Source of the DNA: CAWDJT01 sp963828705
GTDB lineage: Bacteria; Desulfobacterota; Syntrophobacteria; Syntrophobacterales; Syntrophobacteraceae
Direction: 5' to 3'
NCBI GenBank assembly: GCA_963828705.1
Contig: CAWHGA010000015.1
Coordinates: 36,190-100,189, forward strand
Length of the DNA: 64,000 nucleotides
Shown here: piece by piece, positions 1 through 10,504 of the stretch
Layout: each line of letters begins with the position of its first letter
Position numbering within the stretch: position 1 is the stretch's first letter
Position numbers and translations under genes: made by a program
The notes under the pieces: generated by a model
Seen by the model: the letters and a program-made list of their open reading frames with translations, nothing else
Told to the model about the DNA's origin: nothing
The model's database searches: none

Positions 1-2
1 GC

Positions 3-650
3 GTCAAGGAACTCTACTTTATGGTGGAGCGGCGCAAGAAGATTGACGTCAGCGCTGTGGATTCCGTCGTCCGACGGTTTATCACCGGGTTTCTGTGGAA
101 CATCAATCCCATCCGCCTTCTGGCTTCGGTGAAGACGGCTGATGAATACACCTTTACCCATGCAGTGAATGTCGGAATCCTGACTATCATCCAGGCTAGA
201 AATCTTGGTTTCGGTGGCAGGAAGCTTCATGAGATCGGCATTGCTTCCATGCTGCATGATGTAGGGAAGATTTTTATCCCGGATGGTATCCTGAGCAAGC
301 CGGGGAGACTGACTGATGAGGAACGGGCGGTGGTCGAGACGCACACTGTCAAGGGTGGGCGCTACTTGATGACACTTCCTAATATGCCCAAGATTGCCGT
401 GATTGCAGCCCTGGAACACCATCGTAAATTCGATGGTTCCGGCTATCCGCATCTCAGTCGGGATTGGAAACCCAATATCGTCGGCCAGATGATCGCCATC
501 GCCGATGTCTTTGACGCTTTGCGCAGCAATCGTTGCTACAGTCCGGCCAAACCTCTTGAAGAGATCCTGAAAATCTTCAGCAAGGAACGCGGCGTGGCTT
601 TTAATCCCCTGTTGGTGGATAGTTTTGTCCGGTTGATTGGGCAGAATTAG
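3..650 (+). CDS. HD-GYP domain protein, 5'-truncated by window edge
   Basis: C-terminal part of an HD-GYP protein, a family that hydrolyses cyclic di-GMP. The frame stays open to the left edge, so the true start lies outside the window; the first internal ATG is at 21. Numbered from that ATG, I see an upstream conserved His (H47 in FTHAVNVG), the HD pair H79-D80 in LHDVGK, and the GYP motif at 132-142, which reads HHRKFDGSGYP instead of the usual HHE-x-x-DG-x-GYP. The DVFDAL segment near residue 170 is also typical. The metal-binding residues look intact, so activity is plausible. The N-terminal sensory or receiver part cannot be seen. Confidence 0.9.
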   Translation, partial: VKELYFMVERRKKIDVSAVDSVVRRFITGFLWNINPIRLLASVKTADEYTFTHAVNVGILTIIQARNLGFGGRKLHEIGIASMLHDVGKIFIPDGILSKPGRLTDEERAVVETHTVKGGRYLMTLPNMPKIAVIAALEHHRKFDGSGYPHLSRDWKPNIVGQMIAIADVFDALRSNRCYSPAKPLEEILKIFSKERGVAFNPLLVDSFVRLIGQN

Positions 651-743
651 GATGCTGACGGGTCAGATGAACTGAGGCCGAGGTCCGGAGGACGCGGCAC
701 TGTTGACGATCCACGATGGCCTGCGGATTTGCCAGGGAATTTG

Positions 744-1010
744 ATGGTCAGGCGAATTCTTCACATCGATATGGATGGAACAAGTCTCCATCGATGAGGC
801 CTATCTGGACCTTACCAGCACTGGAACTCTGCACGGCCCGACCGAAGTGATCGCCCGCAGAATCAAGGACAGCATCCTCACCACTACCGGCTTACTTGTT
901 CCGTCGGCATTGCGCCCAACCGGTTCCTCGCCAAGATCGCTTCCGAGATGTCAGTTAACTTGTCCGCCAACCCGGAAAATGCTTATCATCGCTCCACCTG
1001 TGGTATATAG
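744..1010 (+). pseudogene. dinB: dinB (DNA polymerase IV) relic with internal deletion and frameshift
   Basis: Remains of a Y-family DNA polymerase IV. An ATG at 744 begins MVRRILHIDMDG, the normal DinB start and first catalytic Asp. It then jumps, in another frame, to EQVSIDEAYLDLT at about 775, the second catalytic motif that normally lies about 90 residues further on. A further shift near 890 leads into CSVGIAPNRFLAKIASEM, after which homology stops. The thumb, little finger and clamp-binding tail are absent. Unlike the single-base shifts elsewhere in the window, this gene has lost large pieces, so it is a genuine relic. Confidence 0.85.
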
Positions 1011-1150
1011 TGGCGGCTCTTGATAGCGGACTTGCCGGGGTTCAAGTCAGTGCTCCGCAAGATCTGTCAGTAGATCCAAACGACTCCCATTTTTGTTCTC
1101 CATTGGAGTTGATCAGAATCACCGAGGCTGCGTGCAGAGGGGAGGATGCC

Positions 1151-2506
1151 ATGCCGAGAATCGGTCTGCCGATCTTTGTGTTGGCCATGACCATGCTGCT
1201 GGTTTCAATGCTGCTGGGCCTTGCCGCTGCGGGCCCGACGCTTTCCTGGAAGAGTGCCGTCGCCATGGCCCTGGAAGGCAATGATGAGCTCAAGGCGGCC
1301 AGAGAAGGGACGGCAGCGCACCAGGATGCAATCGGTGCGGCCCGAGGCAACCTGCTTCCGCGGTTGACCTTCGAGGAGCGTTTCCTCCGGACCAACAATC
1401 CGGCCTATGTGTTCTCCAGCAAGATCAACCAGGCACGATTTACTTCCCAGGATCTGGCATCGGCGCCGCAAAGTTTCAACTATCCCGGTCCGCAGTCTGA
1501 CTTCCAGACGCTCCTGTCGATAGAACAGCCGATTTTCGCCCGAAAGGCCCAGGTGGGTGTGGCCATGGCAAAGAAGGAATATCAGGCCAGAAACGAGGAG
1601 TTGACCCGCAAGAAGGAGGAAGTGGTTTTCAAGGTGGTACAGAGCTACGTTTTGGTTCACACCGCCAGGGCCTTCGTCCAAACCGCGGAACAAGCGGTGA
1701 TGGACAGCAGGGAACACCTGCGCATAGCTGAGCTTCGCAACCGGGCCGATCTGGGTCTGTATTCCGATACGCTTCGGGCTTCCACCGCTTTGAAGGAAGC
1801 CGAACAAAGAGAGGTCAGCGCCCAAAAGAAACTCAATGTGGTTCGCCGGGCCCTGGGGTTGGTGTTGGGTCTGAGTGAGTCGGTGGATATCGAGGCCGAG
1901 CTGCCGGAGGTGACACTTCAGGAAGCAGAGTACTACACGCAGGCTTCGCTCTCGCGCAAGGATTTCAAGTCGCTTCAGATCCGCTACGAGAACGCCAAGC
2001 AAAACATACGGCTGGCGGAAGCGGATTATTTCCCGCTTCTGGGCGTGGGCAGCAGCGTCCAGTGGAACGATCATAGCGCCCCGTTCGGTGCCGACGGCGA
2101 CAGTTGGCAGGTTATGGCTTTCCTGCGCTGGGACCTGTTCGATGGCGGCAAGCGCGAATATGAACGGAGCAAGGCCAAGCACCAAATGGCGCAGGTTCGC
2201 GAGAATCTGAGCGGTCTGGAGAAGGCCGTCGCTTACCAGGTGTATGAAGCTCACCAGAGCGTGGAAGAGGCCCGGAAAAACACGGAACTGGCGCGGGCGG
2301 CGCTGGTTTCCGCTGAAGAAGGCGCTCGCCTGGTAAAGGTGCGCTACGCCAATTCGCTGTCACCTCTGGTGGACCTGCTGGATGCGCAGCTCAGCCTGAA
2401 CCAGGCCAGGGCCAAGGTTGTCGCCATGGAAAATGAGTACCGTATTGCGGTCGCCCATTTGGGGTTTCAGAGTGGCACCCTGTTACAGGATTTGGAGCTG
2501 GAGTGA
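1151..2506 (+). CDS. TolC-family outer membrane efflux protein
   Basis: Outer membrane channel of the tripartite efflux pump encoded with the next two genes. The start at 1151 is preceded by GAGGGGAGG and opens a clear signal peptide (MPRIGLP, a hydrophobic run, then AAAGP). An earlier in-frame codon at 1010 would place unrelated sequence before the signal peptide. The 451-residue product shows the duplicated long-helix pattern of the OEP family: SWKSAVAMALEGN near the mature N-terminus, a central AEADYFPLLGVG strand segment, and a C-terminal VRYANSLSPLVDLLDAQLSLNQAR helix region split over two strings. The substrate cannot be read from sequence. The frame is intact. Confidence 0.9.
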   Translation: MPRIGLPIFVLAMTMLLVSMLLGLAAAGPTLSWKSAVAMALEGNDELKAAREGTAAHQDAIGAARGNLLPRLTFEERFLRTNNPAYVFSSKINQARFTSQDLASAPQSFNYPGPQSDFQTLLSIEQPIFARKAQVGVAMAKKEYQARNEELTRKKEEVVFKVVQSYVLVHTARAFVQTAEQAVMDSREHLRIAELRNRADLGLYSDTLRASTALKEAEQREVSAQKKLNVVRRALGLVLGLSESVDIEAELPEVTLQEAEYYTQASLSRKDFKSLQIRYENAKQNIRLAEADYFPLLGVGSSVQWNDHSAPFGADGDSWQVMAFLRWDLFDGGKREYERSKAKHQMAQVRENLSGLEKAVAYQVYEAHQSVEEARKNTELARAALVSAEEGARLVKVRYANSLSPLVDLLDAQLSLNQARAKVVAMENEYRIAVAHLGFQSGTLLQDLELE

Positions 2507-2606
2507 GTCGCCCGGTGAGCGCTAAAGAACCGATCCACGGCTTCACGCTTGGCACCTTACGACTCTTCAGGGCTCTCCCGCTCTTACGGTTTTTGGAGGA
2601 GTTGTC

Positions 2607-3726
2607 ATGAGATGGCTGCGGTTAGGGTGGTTTCTGGGGATGGGGGTGACAATCCTGCTCGGGACGGGTTGTCAGGACCGGACTAAGCACGGCGGCGCCG
2701 AGGTTAAACGCCAAGTGGTGAGCGGCGTGCAGGTGGCCGAACTACGTTTGAACCCGCTCCCCGAATACTACCAAACCACGGCAACGGTTCGAGCCAGCAC
2801 GGTGAGCGCCGTCGCCAGTAAGGTCATGGGGGTGGTCACCGCCATCTATGTAAAAGAAGGGGACATCGTGGCGGCGGGGCAGGACCTGCTGACCATTGAT
2901 AACCGCGACCTGGTGCAGCGCCTTAAAGCCGCCGAAGCCGCCCAACTGGAGGCCAGGAAAGCTCTGGATGCGGCCAGCCAGAACCGATCGCTAGCTGCGG
3001 TAACGCAACGCCGCTACCAGCAATTGTTCCAAGGGCTAGCCATCAGCCGTCAGGAAATGGACCAGGTGGATACCCAGCTGAAAGTTGCCGGCGCCGAAGC
3101 GGAACGGGCCCAGGCCATGGTAGCTCGGGCGCAGACAGGGGTTGCCGAAGCCCAGATCTATCTGGGTTATGCCCGAATCGTTGCACCGGCTGCCGGGGTG
3201 GTTGTCGAAAAGAGGATCGATGTGGGTTCCATGGCTGTTCCCGGAACGCCGCTGCTGGTGGTGGAAGACCAGAGTGCCTTCAGGCTGGAGATCAACGTGG
3301 ACGAAAGCCTGAGCAGCGTAATCAAGAATCGGCCTGCCGGTCGATATCGCACTCGATGCCATCGGTTTGACGACCGCAGGCCAGGTGCGCGAGATTGTTC
3401 CGACCGTGGACCCAGGGGCTCGCAGCTTCGTGGTCAAGGTCGGACTTGCTGGAAACGGCTTGCGAAGCGGCATGTATGCAAGAGTGCGGATTCCTGTGGG
3501 GGAACGCCAAGGCATCCTGGTGCCGGAGCAGGCCGTGGTGCGTCGCGGTCAGCTGACCGGTGTTTACAAGGTTTCCCCTGATGGAGTCATTGCCCTGACC
3601 ATGGTGCGAGTCGGCAAGAAATACGAATCGAAGGTGGAAGTGCTTTCGGGGCTCAAACCCGGTGAACGGATCATCGTCGGTGGGGTGAGCAAAGCCGTTG
3701 ATGGTGGGCGGATAGGGGAGGGGTGA
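2607..3726 (+). CDS. RND efflux periplasmic adaptor (MFP), frameshifted
   Basis: Membrane-fusion protein bridging the RND pump and TolC-type channel. Start 2607 follows GGAGGAG. The N-terminus looks like a lipoprotein signal ending LLGTGC. Biotinyl-lipoyl-like halves (VTAIYVKEGDIV and VVVEKRIDVGSMAV) flank an alpha-hairpin, followed by beta-barrel and membrane-proximal domains. The frame breaks at about 3327, where AAGAATCGG carries one extra base: removing it joins VDESLSSVIK to GLPVDIALDAIG and gives 372 residues, normal for the family. Homology is perfect on both sides, so this is either a sequencing error or a very recent mutation. Confidence 0.85.
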
Positions 3727-3827
3727 TGGCTGGAAGCGGCTGACGGGTTTCGGGTTCGTTTCGGTGTTGGCCCAATCACGAAGCAGGCGGCTGCAGAGTG
3801 TTACCGGGTTTTGTCAGGTGGGATACT

Positions 3828-6800
3828 ATGGAGAAACTGGGACTATCGGGTAGGATTGCCAACGCTTTTATCAGCTCCAAACTTACGCCGCTAATCGTGA
3901 TTGCTTCGCTGCTGCTGGGGGTATTCGCGGTGGTGGTCATTCCTCGCGAAGAAGACCCGCAGATTATCGTTCCCATGATCGATGTCATGGTGACCTACCC
4001 GGGGGCCAGTGCGCAGGAGGTGGAAGACCGCGTTACCCGGCCCATGGAACGCTTCCTTTGGGAGATCAAGGGGGTCGAATACCTCTATTCCATCGTTCGG
4101 CCTGGTATGAACCTGACCATCGTGCGCTTCTACGTGGGCCAGAGTCTGGAAGACAGTCTGGTCAACCTGTACAACAAACTCATGTCCAACTACGACAAGA
4201 TCCCGCCCGGCGTTTCCCAGCCTCTGGTCAAACCCAAGTCCATCGACGACGTGCCGATTTTGGCCCTCACCCTCTGGGATGACGGCGGGCAGTATTCGGG
4301 CTACGACCTGCGGCGGATGGCCACGGAACTCTGTTGGGAGCTCAAAAAGGACCACGACATAGCCGAAACCACGGTGATCGGTGGGCAGAAACGGCAGTTG
4401 CGGGTGATTCTCGACCCGGTGAAACTTCAGTCCTATCGTGTGTCTCCGGGTATGATCCTGGGGACCCTCGAAAAGGCCAACTTCATGCTGCCTTCCGGCT
4501 CGTTTCCTGCGGCCAATCGGGAATTCATCGTGGAAACCGGAGGGCTGCTCAAGGATATCCAAGACGTGGGTCAGGTGCTGGTGGCTACGACTGGCGGCAA
4601 ACTGGTGTACCTCAAGGATGTTGCCGACATCAGCGACGGTCCCGAAGAGGTTTCCAACTATGTCTTCATGGGAACCGGGCCGGCCGCCCAGGACAATCGC
4701 CATGGGGTCTACGAAGCGGTAACCATAGCCATCGCCAAGAAGAAGGGTACCAACGCCACCCACCTGGCCGAACGCGCCCTGGGAAAGATTGAACAACTTC
4801 GCGGGATCATCCTGCCGGCGTCGCTTCCGATCACTGTGACGCGTAACTACGGCGACACCGCCAAGGAAAAATCCGATGAACTGCTCTACCACATGTTTCT
4901 TGCGGCGGTTTCGGTAACGCTGCTCATCGCCCTGGCCCTGGGCTGGCGGGAATCGCTGGTGGTGGGAGTGGCGGTGCCGGTGACCCTGGCCCTCACCATC
5001 TTTTTCAACTATCTCTATGGTTATACCCTCAATCGCGTCACCCTATTCGCCTTGATCTTCTCCATCGGTATCCTGGTGGATGATGCCATTGTCGTGGTGG
5101 AAAACATCCACCGTCATTTTCGCATGGGCCGGGTGGACATCCCGACTGCCATCGGCGCCGTGGATGAAGTGGGGAATCCCACCATTCTCGCCACCTTTAC
5201 CGTCATCGCGGCACTGCTGCCAATGGCCTTTGTGAGCGGCCTCATGGGCCCCTACATGCGACCCATTCCGGTGGGAGCCTCGGCCGCCATGGTGCTTTCC
5301 TTGCTCATCGCCTTCATCATCAGTCCCTGGTTGAGTTACATCGTGCTCAAGGGGGTGAAACGCCAACCCGCCGATGACAAGCAGGAAGAAGGCAAGCTCC
5401 TCGGGAAGTTCAACCATCTCTACGAAAATAACCTGCGCGGCCTGCTCAACAGCAGCAAGCGGCGGATGGTGGCCCTGCTGCTTATTGTCGCCCTGATGGG
5501 CGCCGCGGTCGCACTAATTCCTTTCAAAGGTGTTGCCCTCAAGATGCTTCCCTTTGACAACAAGAGCGAACTCCAGGTGGTGCTGGACATGCCCGAAGGG
5601 AGTGCGCTGGAGAGCACGGCAGCGCTGGCGCGGGAGGTGGGCGAGTACCTTCGGACCGTGCCGGAGGTCACCCATTTTCAGCTTTATGTTGGCACCGCGT
5701 CGCCCTTCAATTTCAACGGTCTGGTGCGGCATTACTACTTGCGTTCGGGCAACAATCAGGCGGATATTCAGGTGAATTTCGTCGGGAAGGGCGAACGGAA
5801 AGCGCAGAGCCACGACCTTGCCAAGCGGCTGCGGCCCGAGATCAAAAAGATCGGTGACCAGTTTGGCGCCAGGATCAAAGTGGTCGAGATCCCGCCCGGG
5901 CCGCCGGTCCTTAGTACTCTGGTGGCCGAAGTCTATGGCCCGGACCAGGAACGGCGCATCGAGATCGCGCGGCAAATAAAGGAGGTCTTTGCCGGGACCG
6001 ACGGGGTTGTGGACATCGACTGGTATGTGGAAGCGGACCAGCCCAAGGTGACCTTTGCCGTGGACCGGGAGAAGGCCGCGCAAAACGGCCTGAGTAGTGA
6101 TCACTTGGCGCGCGAAATGCGCATCGCTCTGAACGGTATGAACGCCGGGTTGCTGCATCTGGAACGGGAAAAGGAGCCGACCGAACTGCTCCTGCGATTG
6201 CCGCTCCAAGACCGGGCCGATATCGCCTCGCTCAAGGAGGTTGCCGATACCCACGCCGGCCGGGCGGTTGGTATCGCTATCCGAACTGGTCCAGACCAAG
6301 CCCGGCGTGGAAGACAAAACCATCTATCACAACAACCTGAAGAATGTGACCTACGTCATTGCCGATGTCGCCGGGCGGGAAGAAAGCCCGGTCTATGCCA
6401 TCCTCAAAATGAGGGATGCCATCGGTGCGCTCAAACTGCCGGAAGGCTACAGCCTGCAGCAGCACTATTCCACGCAGCCGCCTCTGGAACACCGCTACTC
6501 CATGAAATGGGATGGTGAATGGCAGATCACCTACGAAGTGTTTCGCGACTTGGGCATTGCTTTTGCCGCGGTGATTGTCCTGATCTATGTCATGGTGGTG
6601 GGATGGTTCCGGTCGTTTTTGGTGCCCCTGGTGATTATCGCACCAATACCGCTGTCGCTCATTGGGATCCTGCCGGCCCACGCTCTGATGGGGGCCTTTT
6701 TCACTGCGACCTCGATGATCGGTTTTATTGCCGGGGCCGGCATTGTGGTCCGCAATTCCATTATTCTGGTGGATTTTATCGAACTGCAACTGAGCGAAGG

Positions 6801-7029
6801 GGTGCCCCTCAAAGAAGCCATTGTGCAGGCTGGAATCATTCGTTTTCGGCCGATGCTGCTGACCGCTGCCGCCGTGGTGGTGGGCTCATCGGTGATCCTG
6901 TTCGACCCGATCTTCCAGGGTATGGCGATCTCACTTATGGCCGGTGAAGTAGCGGCAACTCTTCTTTCTCGCACCATGGTGCCGGTGCTCTACTATGAAT
7001 ACAAGGTGTGGACCGGAGCAGGGCAATGA
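3828..7029 (+). CDS. RND-family efflux transporter permease, frameshifted
   Basis: Inner membrane proton-driven pump (AcrB/HAE-1-like), about 1066 residues once repaired. The start at 3828 has AGGTGG seven bases upstream. The N-terminal helix is followed by PREEDPQI and the porter motif VTYPGASAQEVEDRVTRPME (shown here at 20 residues). TM4 carries GILVDDAIVVVENIHRH with the paired Asp of the proton relay, and the C-terminal half carries GAGIVVRNSIILVDFIE. The frame breaks at about 6246 (GCCGATACC, one extra base); repair joins SLKEVA to IPTPAGRLVSLSEL. The length is 3n+1, consistent with one inserted base. It forms an operon with the adaptor and channel genes upstream. Confidence 0.88.
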
Positions 7030-7099
7030 TGGACAGAAGTCATGAAGTGGTATCTCCCGACTTCTTAGGAGACCATCACGATTCATTATGGATTTTTGC

Positions 7100-8308
7100 T
7101 CAATGGAATTCCAGCCCAAGAAGGCTGATGTCGTCCTGGGGTTCGCGCTGATCACCGAAGTGTTTTAGCGCCGTGATCACTGCCTCCACCTGCAGGCCCA
7201 GGGGTTGGCCATGGAGCTTGATCAATTCCTGATACAGCCGCTCCTTGCCAAAGAACTCCCCGGTTTGGCTCTCGTATTCGGTAATGCCGTCAGTATAGAC
7301 GAACAGCCGATCGCCCTGATACAGCTGTTTCTGTCCTTGGGTGAAAGGGACGATACCGTCCAGCCCAATGACGGTGCCGCCTTCCACCAGTTCCTCCAGT
7401 TCACCGGATGATCTCACAATAACCGGTTTGGGATGCCCGGCACTGCTGTAGTGAAGTTTGCCGGTCTGAGCATTGAGGACCAAGTAGCTAATGGTAAAGT
7501 AGTGGTTGAAACGCTCGAGGGGGTATTCAAGGTCCAGGGCCCGGAGAACCTCAGCCGGAGCTGCAACGCTGCTGATGGGTGCTGGGCGGGTGGGATCTTT
7601 CACCAGGTAGCCGGCATAATGCTGCAACTGCTGGGCAATGGAAACCACCATCATGGCCGAAGGAACTCCATGGCCGCTCACATCCAGGATGTATATGCCC
7701 CAATGGTCCTGGTCCAGCTGCAGCAGATTAAAAATGTCACCGCCGATCTGTTGACAGGGCATAAAATGCCAGGCCAGCGTGAAGGAGTCGATATTATCCG
7801 TAATAGAAGGGAGTAGGCTACGCTGGATCTCCGCTGCTGCCTGCAAATCTTCGTATAGTTTAATACGTTGGGTCTCTATTTCAGTGATATCATCCACCAC
7901 GATCAATACCATTTCTTCACCCTGGTATTTGATATATTTGGTGGAAAACTGCAAATACTTAAGCACTGGTTTTTCATCAATATAAAACTCTCGTTTGATT
8001 CTCTCCATATATGTTGGGATCTTGTCAGTGAATGCTCGGAATAGCGAGCTCCGTAACAAACATTGATCACAATGACTGGTCGATCCACAAGCTCTGCCTT
8101 CAAGCACAGCAAAAGCACAACCAACAGCATTGCCATACAGGCTACCGATAAGTTGGTCTTTATGTTTGTAAAACAAAGCCCGTGAAGCGTTGTTGACGCT
8201 GTGGACTCGCATATGTCTATCAGCGATGAATACAGCTGATGTGATATGATCCAAAAGCGTATTCAAGAAATCATTAGATTCCTTTAGTTCGCTGATTTCC
8301 AAAGGCAT
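7100..8308 (-). CDS. PAS-PP2C (SpoIIE/RsbU-type) serine phosphatase
   Basis: Predicted Ser/Thr phosphatase of a partner-switching or signalling pathway, 402 residues. Residues about 10-150 form a PAS domain containing four closely spaced Cys (GCAF, then ACG-x4-CDQC). The same spacing occurs in many deltaproteobacterial PAS sensors, where it could bind metal or act as a redox switch (inference). A coiled linker with ELQAAAEIQRSLLP-like sequence (here EDLQAAAEIQRSLLP) leads into a PP2C SpoIIE domain with GGDIF, ILDVSGHGVPSA, AGHP, FVYTDGITE and PQDDISLLGLEF, which holds the metal-binding Asp residues. No anti-sigma or STAS partner gene is adjacent. The gene is convergent with the RND operon. 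Confidence 0.88.
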   Translation of the reverse strand: MPLEISELKESNDFLNTLLDHITSAVFIADRHMRVHSVNNASRALFYKHKDQLIGSLYGNAVGCAFAVLEGRACGSTSHCDQCLLRSSLFRAFTDKIPTYMERIKREFYIDEKPVLKYLQFSTKYIKYQGEEMVLIVVDDITEIETQRIKLYEDLQAAAEIQRSLLPSITDNIDSFTLAWHFMPCQQIGGDIFNLLQLDQDHWGIYILDVSGHGVPSAMMVVSIAQQLQHYAGYLVKDPTRPAPISSVAAPAEVLRALDLEYPLERFNHYFTISYLVLNAQTGKLHYSSAGHPKPVIVRSSGELEELVEGGTVIGLDGIVPFTQGQKQLYQGDRLFVYTDGITEYESQTGEFFGKERLYQELIKLHGQPLGLQVEAVITALKHFGDQREPQDDISLLGLEFH

Positions 8309-8691
8309 ATAGTGGTCTTTCCAAGTTCCAGGTCGAATCTGTCAATGGCACGCCATCGCTTCGATGGCAGGTGATGGTATCCTGACGGCATCTTGAGTCA
8401 AAAAACCACCCGGCGGATGCCACCAGGCAGGGATTCCCCGGCAGAACACGATCCGTGGGTGGCTGACGGTTGCCACCTGCTGGGCTATCTATTTGCAGCC
8501 GCCCTGCATTTTAGCATAGCTGGCCCGGAGACTAAAGGGGCTCATCGGTGGTGAGGCTAAGAAGGGTGAAGCCGGGGTTTTCGGGCCTGGGTGGCGGGTG
8601 GGTTGAAGCGAGAGGGTGCCCCGCAGGGGCGGGCACCCTGGGATGGGTCTTGACCTTGACTCCATTGATTCCAGGTGAGCTGAGGTCTGGA
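8309..8691. other. Non-coding gap between PP2C gene and amt, with GC hairpin
   Basis: About 380 bases without a supported gene. It contains an inverted repeat at 8614-8638: GGGTGCCC and GGGCACCC flank a short loop. No T-tract follows on either strand, so it may be a weak terminator downstream of amt or an interspersed palindrome. Small open frames here have no recognisable features. Confidence 0.5.
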
Positions 8692-9979
8692 TTAGAAGGT
8701 GTAGCCCACTTCACCATGGAGTTCCCGGTCAAGGCCGGCCATTTCCTGATCGTCTTCCACCCGGAGTCCCATGGTCTTGTTCAGAACCCAACAAATTACG
8801 TAGGTAACCAGATAGCAGTAGATCCCGACAGCGGCCACGGCCAACAGTTGCACCATAAACTGGCGTGGGTTGCCGGCCAGCAGTCCCTGACCACCGACCG
8901 TGGCGAACAGACCCGTGGCGAGGGGTCCCCAGATGCCGCCAACGCCGTGCACGCCGACGACGTCAAGGGAATCGTCAAAGCCTCCCTTGAATTTCAGGCG
9001 TACCCCGTAGAAACAGATCACCCCGGCCACCAGCCCGATGAACAATGCTGCCATCGGTGATACATGCCCAGCAGCGGGAGTGATGGATCCGAGGCCCGCC
9101 ACGATCCCCGATGCCAGCCCCAAAGCGCTGGGGCGTTTGAGCAGCCACCATTCCATTATCATCCAGGAAAGCGAGGCAGCCGCAGCTGCCGTCATGCTGG
9201 TGATGAAGGCCAGGGCGGCACTGGCATTGGCGGCTGTAGCGCTCCCGGCGTTGAAACCGAACCAGCCAAACCACAGCAGTCCAACGCCCAGGAGGGTCAT
9301 GGTGAGGTTGTGGGGAACAAACATCTCACTGGGGAACCCCTGACGCCTGCCGATGAGTTGTGCGATGGCCAGGGCGGAGACGCCGGCCGAAAGGTGTACC
9401 ACCAGGCCGCCGGCAAAATCCATGACACCCAATTTTTGCAGCCAGCCTCCGCCCCAGACCCAATGTGCCAGGGGGTCATAGACCAGGACCGACCAGAGGA
9501 GGATGAAGGCCACATAGGTGCTGAACTTCATCCGCTCGGCAATGGCACCACTGATGAGCGCCGGGGTAATGACGGCGAACATCGCTTGAAACATGATGAA
9601 AGCATAGGTGGGGACGGTGCCGGTGAGGCTGTCTGGGTGGGTAGCCATGAGAAACAAGTCGGAAAGGTCGCCAATGAAGGCGTTGCCTTTGGCAAAGGCC
9701 AGTGAATAGCCGAAAAGAACCCACTGCAAAGCGACCACCGACAAGTGCCACGAAGGAATGCATCAGGGAGCTGAGTACATTTTTGCGTTGCACCATGCCA
9801 CCATAAAAGAGCGCCAGGCCGGGGAGCATGAGCATGACCAGGGCGGCTGATACCAGCAACCAGGCGGTGTCACCGGCATTCAAGGCAGGCGTATCGGCGG
9901 CCTGTGCCAGGGTGCCATGCAGGGGGATGGTCAGCACCAGGCCAGTGAATACGGCCTTCGGATGAACAAATTTCGACAA
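8692..9979 (-). CDS. amt: Ammonium transporter Amt, frameshifted
   Basis: Ammonium channel/transporter of the Amt/MEP/Rh family. TTG at 9979 is the best start: AAGGAG lies just upstream and it begins a signal-like segment (LTIPLHGTLAQAADT). Typical Amt signatures include DTAWLLVSAALVMLMLPGLALFYGG (two strings), MQRKN-like VQRKNVLS, DFAGGLVVHLSAG, LLWFGWFGFNAGSA and the C-terminal VVGVHGVGGIWG. The frame breaks at about 9742 with one extra T; repair joins SSLMHSFVAL to SVVALQWVLFGYS and gives 428 residues. No glnK/glnB gene is adjacent, although the two often occur together. A sigma-54 promoter upstream (10084-10098) implies NtrC-type nitrogen control. Confidence 0.9.
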
Positions 9980-10083
9980 GGTAATCTCCTTCCATTTCTC
10001 GAACTTGATTGGAACTGGCTGGCGTTTCAGGCGTCCCACCGGGGATACCAAACCCAATGGTGAGGATTCGGAAAGGCTCAGAG

Positions 10084-10098
10084 CAAAGGTGGTGCCAA
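10084..10098 (-). promoter_or_regulatory. Sigma-54 (RpoN) promoter of amt
   Basis: On the minus strand the sequence reads TGGCAC-CACCT-TTGC, an exact match to the -24/-12 consensus with correct 5-base spacing. It lies about 105 bases upstream of the amt start. Amt genes are classic NtrC/sigma-54 targets, so sequence and context agree. I did not locate an enhancer site with certainty. Confidence 0.85.
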
Positions 10099-10361
10099 GG
10101 GGAAGCGCTGCCGGGATGTGCCTCGGACTGCAGGTGGATGGCAAGAACCGGGCTGATTCCCCCCGATGAGTCGAACAAGATTGTATCGACTGTGGCCTGG
10201 GGGCTGTTTCTGTTAACAATATTGTTGCGGGACGTGAAGCGGCCAGTTCCTGTTGTCACGGCAGGGGTGCACCCGCCCAGAGCTGCCGGATCCCATCCAG
10301 GGCCAAATGTTAGCCACGCTAATTGAAGAAGGAATATATCCGGTATGTACTAAAATTATGC

Positions 10362-10389
10362 TTGACAATCTGTGGCTATCAACTAATAA
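10362..10389 (+). promoter_or_regulatory. Candidate sigma-70 promoter for leader of glutamate-synthase-like gene
   Basis: A perfect TTGACA (10362-10367) is followed, after 16 bases, by TAATAA (10384-10389), in an AT-rich stretch. Transcription from here would pass through the hairpin and terminator at 10421-10504 before reaching the gene. A second TTGACA at 10397 lacks a good -10. Confidence 0.45.
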
Positions 10390-10460
10390 AATATCTTTGA
10401 CAATTAGTAGCGCTGAATTCTGCACAAAAGCGTGCAGGTTTCAAAGCGGATGGTGAAGAC

Positions 10461-10504
10461 AAGGGCGTCTGCATATCCTACCGGGCAGACGCCCTTTTGT
10501 TTTT
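10461..10504 (+). terminator. Strong rho-independent terminator in leader region
   Basis: A perfect 12-bp stem (AAGGGCGTCTGC, 10461-10472; GCAGACGCCCTT, 10485-10496) with a 12-base loop is followed by TTGTTTTT. It points rightward and lies between a possible promoter and the start of the glutamate-synthase-like gene, with no gene upstream on this strand. It must therefore end a small RNA or act as an attenuator. Confidence 0.85.

Noticed and set aside
1205..2254. 349-codon antisense frame opposite the TolC-type gene, and similar ones opposite the RND gene (3891-4892)
   Set aside because: Shadow frames of clearly conserved genes, with no ribosome-binding site or domain.
8349..8364. TGGCACGCCATCGCTT as a rightward sigma-54 promoter
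   Set aside because: The -12 box reads CGCT rather than TTGC and no rightward gene follows within reach.
10397..10425. Second TTGACA as a promoter for the glutamate-synthase-like gene
   Set aside because: No acceptable -10 hexamer at 16-18 bases; the first TTGACA is the better candidate.
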